NCBI GenBank assembly: GCA_020025205.1
Contig: JAHHSO010000043.1
Span: 1 to 10,228 of the forward strand
Direction of reading: 5' to 3'
DNA length: 10,228 nt
Source of the DNA: Christensenellaceae bacterium
GTDB taxonomy: Bacteria; Bacillota; Clostridia; Christensenellales; Aristaeellaceae
Positions 6,338-10,228 of this stretch are shown in pieces (the stretch's first letter is position 1; each line of letters begins with the position of its first letter). The notes below the pieces were generated by a model. The model made no database searches. It was given only the letters and a program-made list of their open reading frames with translations, and was not told where the DNA came from. The position numbers were made by a program, and so were the translations under genes.

Positions 6338-7582
6338 TCAGCTATTTGGATAGAGTGGGAAGTGTTTGCAAATCGACAAAACCTCCTGTTTTACGTCTAA
6401 CAAACAACCTTCTCGCTCTTTAATTACGCGCACAATCAGTTTTGCAATTTCTTCCATTTCCGGCTCTTTCATGCCGCGCGTCGTTACCGCGGGTGTTCCA
6501 ATTCGCACACCGCTGGTCACAAAAGGACTAAGCGTCTCCTTTGGAATCGTGTTTTTATTCACTGTGATGTTTGCCTCTTCAAGCAACGCTTCCAGTTCTT
6601 TTCCTGTGACACCTGTTCCCGTCAGGTCAAGCAGCATCAAGTGGTTATCCGTTCCGCCTGATACAAGCCTGATGCCCTCTTTCATAAAAGTATCAGCCAT
6701 CGCTTTTGCGTTAAGAATTACCTGATGCTGATATACTTTAAATTCAGGCATCATTGCTTCTTTCAAGCAGACCGCTTTGCCAGCAATAACATGTTCCAGC
6801 GGGCCACCCTGCGTTCCCGGAAAAATCGCTTTATCAATGGCCTTCGCATATTTTTCTTTGCAAAGAATCATGCCGCCGCGCGGGCCGCGAAGGGTCTTAT
6901 GGGTCGTCGTTGTGACAAAATCCGCATAAGGCACAGGATTCGGATGCTCACCAGCTGCTACAAGTCCCGCAATATGCGCCATATCCACCATCAGCAGACA
7001 ATCCGCTCGATCAGCAATTTCACGCAGCCGGGCAAAGTCGATCATTCTCGGATAGGCCGAAGCTCCTGCCACAATCATCTTGGGCTTTACTTCAAGCGCT
7101 TGACGTTCCAGCGCGTCATAATCAATGGTTTCTTCCTCTTGCGTTACCCCGTAGGCAACAAAGTTGTAATACTTGCCGGACATGTTAACCGGGCTGCCAT
7201 GCGTCAAGTGCCCGCCATGCGACAGATTCATGCCCATCACCGTGTCGCCGGGATTCAGCATCGCAAAATACACAGCCATATTGGCCTGAGCGCCTGAATG
7301 AGGTTGAACATTGGCGTGCTCAGCACCAAAGAGCTTTTTTGCACGTTCCCTCGCCAGATTTTCAATAGCATCAATGTACTGGCATCCGCCATAATAGCGT
7401 TTTCCCGGATAGCCTTCCGCATATTTGTTTGTTAAATGCGATCCCATTGCTGCCAGAACTGCGTCGCTGACAAAATTTTCAGATGCAATCAGTTCGAGAT
7501 GCTCGCGCTGCCTTTTCAGCTCCTCCTGCATGGACTTACACAATTCTGCGTCAACTGCCTCAATAGCTTTAAAATCGATCAT
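6338..7582 (-). CDS. glyA: Serine hydroxymethyltransferase GlyA
   Basis: A PLP enzyme that converts serine and tetrahydrofolate to glycine and 5,10-methylene-tetrahydrofolate, the main source of one-carbon units, in the cytoplasm. The 414 residues match the bacterial family length. Hallmarks are ELIASENFVS (30-39), NKYAEGYPGKRYYGG (52-66), NVQPHSGAQAN (91-101), LSHGGHLTHG (120-129), DMAHIAGLVAAG (200-211) and the PLP-lysine motif TTTTHKTLRGPRGG with Lys229. The frame opens at a GTG at 7588, but the ATG at 7582 is preferred because AAGGCGG is 9 bases from it and the family begins near this residue. It appears to be a single-gene unit: it has its own promoter at 7614-7642, a short leader of roughly 25 bases with no room for a riboswitch, and a hairpin after its stop. 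Confidence 0.97.
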   Translation of the reverse strand: MIDFKAIEAVDAELCKSMQEELKRQREHLELIASENFVSDAVLAAMGSHLTNKYAEGYPGKRYYGGCQYIDAIENLARERAKKLFGAEHANVQPHSGAQANMAVYFAMLNPGDTVMGMNLSHGGHLTHGSPVNMSGKYYNFVAYGVTQEEETIDYDALERQALEVKPKMIVAGASAYPRMIDFARLREIADRADCLLMVDMAHIAGLVAAGEHPNPVPYADFVTTTTHKTLRGPRGGMILCKEKYAKAIDKAIFPGTQGGPLEHVIAGKAVCLKEAMMPEFKVYQHQVILNAKAMADTFMKEGIRLVSGGTDNHLMLLDLTGTGVTGKELEALLEEANITVNKNTIPKETLSPFVTSGVRIGTPAVTTRGMKEPEMEEIAKLIVRVIKEREGCLLDVKQEVLSICKHFPLYPNS

Positions 7583-7606
7583 TGGCACACACCGCCTTTT
7601 CTCATT

Positions 7607-7780
7607 TTATTTCATTATACTGGCTCTTTTTTTAGAAATCAAGTTTTTCCGACTTTCTTCATTTGCCTTCTTTTTCACGATGTTCCAACCCATTTTCAAA
7701 CGTTTTGCGATAAACTCAATTGAAGCACTTGCTAACGCTTAAAACCCCCATGCGTTTTTCTTTGACAAAATGTCGAACAT
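7607..7780 (-). pseudogene. Possible remnant of a small lysine-rich protein gene
   Basis: A minus-strand frame opens with ATG at 7780, reads 13 residues (starting MFDILSKK) to a TAA at 7739-7741, then continues in the same frame for 43 more residues to a TAA at 7607-7609. With the internal stop ignored it would encode about 57 residues: a short hydrophobic stretch (WGF, stop, ALASASIEFIA) followed by a strongly basic tail (KRLKMGWNIVKKKANEESRK). That layout resembles small membrane-associated proteins, but I recognise no family. No ribosome binding site is visible, it lies directly behind the rnf terminator, and it overlaps the glyA promoter, so it may be chance. Confidence 0.15.
7614..7642 (-). 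promoter_or_regulatory. Housekeeping promoter of glyA
   Basis: On the minus strand TTGATT (7642-7637) and a perfect TATAAT (7619-7614) are separated by exactly 17 bases, 31 bases upstream of the glyA ATG. The spacer holds a run of seven A residues. The -10 box overlaps the last codons of the doubtful small reading frame at 7607-7780. Confidence 0.78.
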
Positions 7781-7793
7781 GATTTGACAAATC

Positions 7794-7834
7794 AAAAAAT
7801 GCAGAGATCCGGAAATCGGATTCTCTGCATTTTT
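7794..7834 (-). terminator. Terminator of the rnf operon, bidirectional in form
   Basis: A stem of 9 bp plus 4 bp (7799-7807 with 7822-7830; 7808-7811 with 7817-7820) has one bulged base at 7821 and a 5-base loop. It lies 43 bases past the rnfB stop. On the minus strand the stem runs into TTTTTTGATTTG; on the plus strand it runs into TTTTATT, so it could stop transcription from either side. A+T pairs extend the base of the stem. Confidence 0.85.
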
Positions 7835-7877
7835 ATTAAGCTGTTTTTTACACAACTGCTTTTTTGATGATTATGAT

Positions 7878-8972
7878 TTACTTGCTTTCAGGCTTGGAAA
7901 CAACCGGATCAGCCTTCGGTGCAGCCGGTGCTTTAGGCGCAGCTGGAGCCTTTTTCACCTTGTCCATCTTGTTGCGCGGTGCACGGCGATCACGCATTGT
8001 AATAGCATGCTTCGGACACTTTTCGGCACAGATACCGCATCCCGTGCAGGCACCCAATACCTTGTGAGTCTGCTTGAGCGCTCCGTCAATAGCGTCGAAC
8101 TTACAGTTCTTCGCACAAATGGTGCAACCCACACAGAGATCCGGGTTAATATAGGCTTCTTTGCGGGTTTCAAAGTTCGCCTGCATTGCACCCGTCGGGC
8201 ACGCATCGGCGCACGCCATGCAGCCCACACACTTCGAATAGTCCACCTTCGGCACGCCATTTTCCATAGTCAGTGCATCAAAGTTGCACGCCTTTACGCA
8301 CGCCTCACAGCTAATGCATGCGCGGTCGCACTTTTCCTTGAGCGCAATACCCTTTTCAGGATTATGGCAGCTTACAGTCACCACGCGATCAGCCGGCTGC
8401 ATGGACAGCACATGCTGCGGACAAGCTGCCACACACTTTTTGCATCCTTGGCACTTTTCTTTATCGACTACGGCAATCTTCTTCACCGGATCAATATGAA
8501 TCGCGTCAAACGGGCATGCTCGCACGCAGGTGCCCAATCCAAGGCAGGCATAAGAACAGGCTTTTGTGCCGTTGTTGACCATAGATGCCGCAACACAATC
8601 CTGCATTCCATCGTATTGTGCCTTGGGCGCACAGTGGTCGCCGTAACCTTGGCAGGCCACTGTTGCTATCATGCGGACAGAAGCAGTTGCTTCCACACCC
8701 ATGATTTCAGCCATCTTCGCTGCACAGGCAGCTCCGCCAACGGCGCAGGCACCAACTTCAGCCTTGCCATCTGCCACAGCAGATGCATAGCCATCGCAGC
8801 CCGGGAAGCCGCAGGCGCCACAGTTGGCACCTGGCAGGCACTCGCGAAGCGCTTCAGCCTTCGGATTGGAAGGGACTTTGAACACGCGGCCAGTTACACC
8901 CAGCAGTGCGCCAAAGATCAGACCAAGTACACTCATAATCAGCGCAGCGGTCAGAATAGCAATTCCACTCAC
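7878..8972 (-). CDS. rnfB: Ion-translocating oxidoreductase subunit RnfB, extended polyferredoxin
   Basis: RnfB is the electron-entry subunit of Rnf, taking electrons from reduced ferredoxin at the cytoplasmic face. Residues 4-28 are a membrane anchor with the GVTGRVFKVP sequence typical of RnfB. The N-terminal [4Fe-4S] module is CLPGANCGACGFPGC (Cys45, 51, 54, 59) with Cys76. Six ferredoxin-type motifs follow: Cys139/143/149/153, 174/177/180/184, 219/222/225/229, 248/251/254/258, 280/283/286/290 and 309/312/315/319. That makes seven clusters in 364 residues; Escherichia coli RsxB (192 residues) has three. The protein ends in a tail of APAAPK repeats. The start is GTG, supported by GGGAGG 7 bases upstream. 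It is the last gene of the operon, 23 bases after rnfA, the clostridial position for rnfB. Confidence 0.95.
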   Translation of the reverse strand: MSGIAILTAALIMSVLGLIFGALLGVTGRVFKVPSNPKAEALRECLPGANCGACGFPGCDGYASAVADGKAEVGACAVGGAACAAKMAEIMGVEATASVRMIATVACQGYGDHCAPKAQYDGMQDCVAASMVNNGTKACSYACLGLGTCVRACPFDAIHIDPVKKIAVVDKEKCQGCKKCVAACPQHVLSMQPADRVVTVSCHNPEKGIALKEKCDRACISCEACVKACNFDALTMENGVPKVDYSKCVGCMACADACPTGAMQANFETRKEAYINPDLCVGCTICAKNCKFDAIDGALKQTHKVLGACTGCGICAEKCPKHAITMRDRRAPRNKMDKVKKAPAAPKAPAAPKADPVVSKPESK

Positions 8973-8995
8973 TTTATTTCCTCCCTCTCGCTCGC

Positions 8996-9571
8996 TTAAA
9001 TCAGTCCGCTGAAGCCATTAAAGGCAACGGCCATCAGTCCAGCGGTGATCATTGCGCCGGTAAATCCTTCCATCCACTTAGGCATATTTCCCATTGCCAG
9101 CCGTTCACGAATACCCGCAAACAGGCAGATGGACAGCGTATAGCCCAGCGCAGAAGCAACACCGTTCACCACGGAGAGAACCAGATTGTAGCCCTCAGTA
9201 ACATTGAGCTGAGCCACACCAAGCACAGCACAGTTCGTAGTAATCAGCGGCAGATAGACGCCCAGTGCCTGATAGAGGCTCGGGGACATCTTCTTAATCG
9301 CCATTTCAACGATCTGCACCAACACAGCGATAACGAGAATGAATGCAATCGTCTGCAGATATTCCAAACCGAAAGGAATCAGCAGGAAAGCATTGACCAG
9401 ATAGGCTACCAGAGACGCCACCGCCATGACGAAGGTAACGGCCATACCCATGCCAAACGCCGTCTCCAACTTTTTGGAAACACCCAGAAATGGGCAAATG
9501 CCATAGAATCGGGACATGGCGAAGTTATTGACGAAAATCGAGCCAATCAGGATCGTAAGAATTTTGTTCAT
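8996..9571 (-). CDS. rnfA: Ion-translocating oxidoreductase subunit RnfA
   Basis: An integral membrane core subunit of Rnf (homologue of NqrE and RsxA). The 191 residues are the usual length and contain about six hydrophobic helices. Family motifs are NNFAMSRFYGICPFLGVSKK (15-34) and YLPLITTNCAVLG (106-118). Cys26 and Cys114 in these motifs correspond to the cysteines that, with two from the partner subunit RnfE, hold an intramembrane [2Fe-2S] cluster in Nqr/Rnf complexes (known for the family; inferred here). The ATG at 9571 has TAAGGAGG 7 bases upstream, where the TAA is the rnfE stop codon, so translation is probably coupled to rnfE. Confidence 0.97.
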   Translation of the reverse strand: MNKILTILIGSIFVNNFAMSRFYGICPFLGVSKKLETAFGMGMAVTFVMAVASLVAYLVNAFLLIPFGLEYLQTIAFILVIAVLVQIVEMAIKKMSPSLYQALGVYLPLITTNCAVLGVAQLNVTEGYNLVLSVVNGVASALGYTLSICLFAGIRERLAMGNMPKWMEGFTGAMITAGLMAVAFNGFSGLI

Positions 9572-9583
9572 GTTGTGTCCTCC

Positions 9584-10180
9584 TTACGCCTTCTTCGGCA
9601 GCAGTTTATTCATCAGAGCCAGAAGCAGGCCCAGAACGATGAAGCCGCCAGCCGGCTTGACCAGAATTTCCATCGGCAGATAAGAAGCCGGCATTACCTG
9701 CATGCCCAGAAGAGTTCCAGCACCCAGCAATTCACGTACAGCAGAAATCAGAGTGATGGCAAAGGTAAAACCAAGCCCCATACCCAAGCCGTCCACCATG
9801 GATGCGACCGGCTTATTCTTGAACGCAAATGCTTCCGCACGTCCGAAAATAATGCAGTTTACGACAATCAGCGGAATAAACACGCCCAGAGACGCATCAA
9901 GCGCCGGAAGGAACGCCTTGATCATCAACTGCACGATGGTCACAAACGTTGCAATAACCACGATAAAAGCCGGGATACGAATTTCATCTGGAATGGCCTT
10001 GCGCAGAAGAGAAATAACCAGGTTGGAGAAAATCAAAACAAACGTAACAGCCAGGCCCATGCCAATGCCGTTGCTTACCGCGGTCGTAATGGCCAGCGTT
10101 GGGCACATGCCCAGCACCATGCGGAACGTCGGGTTCTCGTCAATGATGCCGTTCATGAAGATTTTACGAAAATCCTTCAT
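9584..10180 (-). CDS. rnfE: Ion-translocating oxidoreductase subunit RnfE
   Basis: A membrane core subunit of Rnf (homologue of NqrD and RsxE), related in fold to RnfA and inserted in the opposite orientation in known complexes. The 198-residue product has about six hydrophobic segments. Motifs include NPTFRMVLGMCPTLAITTA (16-34) and FIPLIVVNCIIFGRAEAFA (101-119), giving Cys26 and Cys109 as the counterparts of the RnfA cysteines. GLGMGLGFTFA near residue 131 is also typical. The ATG at 10180 directly follows the rnfG stop (TAAATG), with AAGGAGG inside the end of rnfG. rnfA follows 12 bases later. Confidence 0.96.
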   Translation of the reverse strand: MKDFRKIFMNGIIDENPTFRMVLGMCPTLAITTAVSNGIGMGLAVTFVLIFSNLVISLLRKAIPDEIRIPAFIVVIATFVTIVQLMIKAFLPALDASLGVFIPLIVVNCIIFGRAEAFAFKNKPVASMVDGLGMGLGFTFAITLISAVRELLGAGTLLGMQVMPASYLPMEILVKPAGGFIVLGLLLALMNKLLPKKA

Positions 10181-10228
10181 TTACTGCACCTCCTTAGCAG
10201 CCTGCTTGAGCGCATCGTTAATCGCATC
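10181..10228 (-). CDS. rnfG: C-terminus of RnfG (partial, cut by window edge)
   Basis: The last 15 codons and TAA stop of a gene entering from the right edge, reading DAINDALKQAAKEVQ. The stop abuts the rnfE ATG without a spacer, and the rnfE ribosome binding site lies in the final codons. In the clostridial order rnfC-D-G-E-A-B the gene before rnfE is rnfG, the subunit that carries a covalently bound FMN. The assignment rests on gene order, since no RnfG motif lies within the visible residues. Confidence 0.7.
   Translation of the reverse strand, partial: DAINDALKQAAKEVQ

Noticed and set aside
7761..7793. Repeated TTTGACAAA and a nearby CGAAC half-site, as a possible plus-strand promoter or LexA box
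   Set aside because: TTGACA is present twice but no -10 box lies 16-18 bases downstream, and no plus-strand gene follows. The CGAACATGATTTG sequence matches only one half of a Firmicutes SOS box.
7583..7877. A riboswitch or leader RNA upstream of glyA
   Set aside because: The promoter leaves a leader of only about 25 bases, and the rest of the gap shows no structure beyond the rnf terminator and weak 5-bp repeats.
8007..8999. 330-codon plus-strand open frame opposite rnfB
   Set aside because: It is the mirror of a strongly coding gene; the minus-strand frame has unmistakable ferredoxin motifs, while the plus frame shows no recognisable motif.

Overview
The window looks like ordinary chromosome from an anaerobic Bacillota (Firmicutes) bacterium, probably Clostridia-like or Negativicutes-like. 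The evidence is an rnf operon in the clostridial order (G-E-A-B at its 3' end), a long-form HflX, strong AGGAGG-type ribosome binding sites, consensus housekeeping promoters, and secreted VanY-type D,D-carboxypeptidases. No tRNA, rRNA, CRISPR array, insertion sequence or phage gene was seen. Every protein gene I accept is on the minus strand, so transcription runs from position 10228 towards position 1.

Reading in the direction of transcription there are four blocks. (1) 10228-7878 is the end of an rnf operon: the last 15 codons of rnfG, then rnfE, rnfA and rnfB, closed by a clear hairpin terminator at 7794-7834. Rnf is a membrane ferredoxin:NAD+ oxidoreductase that pumps Na+ or H+. Its RnfB here is an unusually large polyferredoxin with motifs for seven [4Fe-4S] clusters. 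(2) 7877-6338 holds a gap of about 295 bases, with the terminator, a possible broken small ORF and a good promoter, followed by glyA (serine hydroxymethyltransferase). (3) 6286-1236 is a five-gene operon behind a near-consensus promoter: a NifS/IscS-type cysteine desulfurase, hflX, two tandem VanY-like carboxypeptidases and a metal-dependent cyclase-family hydrolase. Gaps are 17 and 15 bases, then a 4-base overlap, then a stop/start junction. (4) galE (UDP-glucose 4-epimerase) has its own consensus promoter just after the cyclase stop and ends at a terminator placed tail-to-tail with another terminator serving an unseen plus-strand gene at the left edge.

The genes are linked more by housekeeping than by one pathway: energy conservation and redox (Rnf), one-carbon and serine/glycine metabolism (GlyA), sulfur transfer (cysteine desulfurase), ribosome rescue (HflX), and envelope precursor supply and trimming (GalE, VanY pair). 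I see no defence, mobile or biosynthetic system. The most interesting signal is in HflX: its extra N-terminal region of about 170 residues carries a complete JAMM/MPN+ metalloprotease-type residue set (E49, H92-x-H94, S102, D105), suggesting a metal-hydrolase-like domain fused to a ribosome-binding GTPase. Second-tier signals are the seven-cluster RnfB with an Ala/Pro/Lys tail, a hairpin over the cyclase ribosome binding site, three copies of an 8-mer around the desulfurase promoter, and an interrupted small reading frame before glyA.
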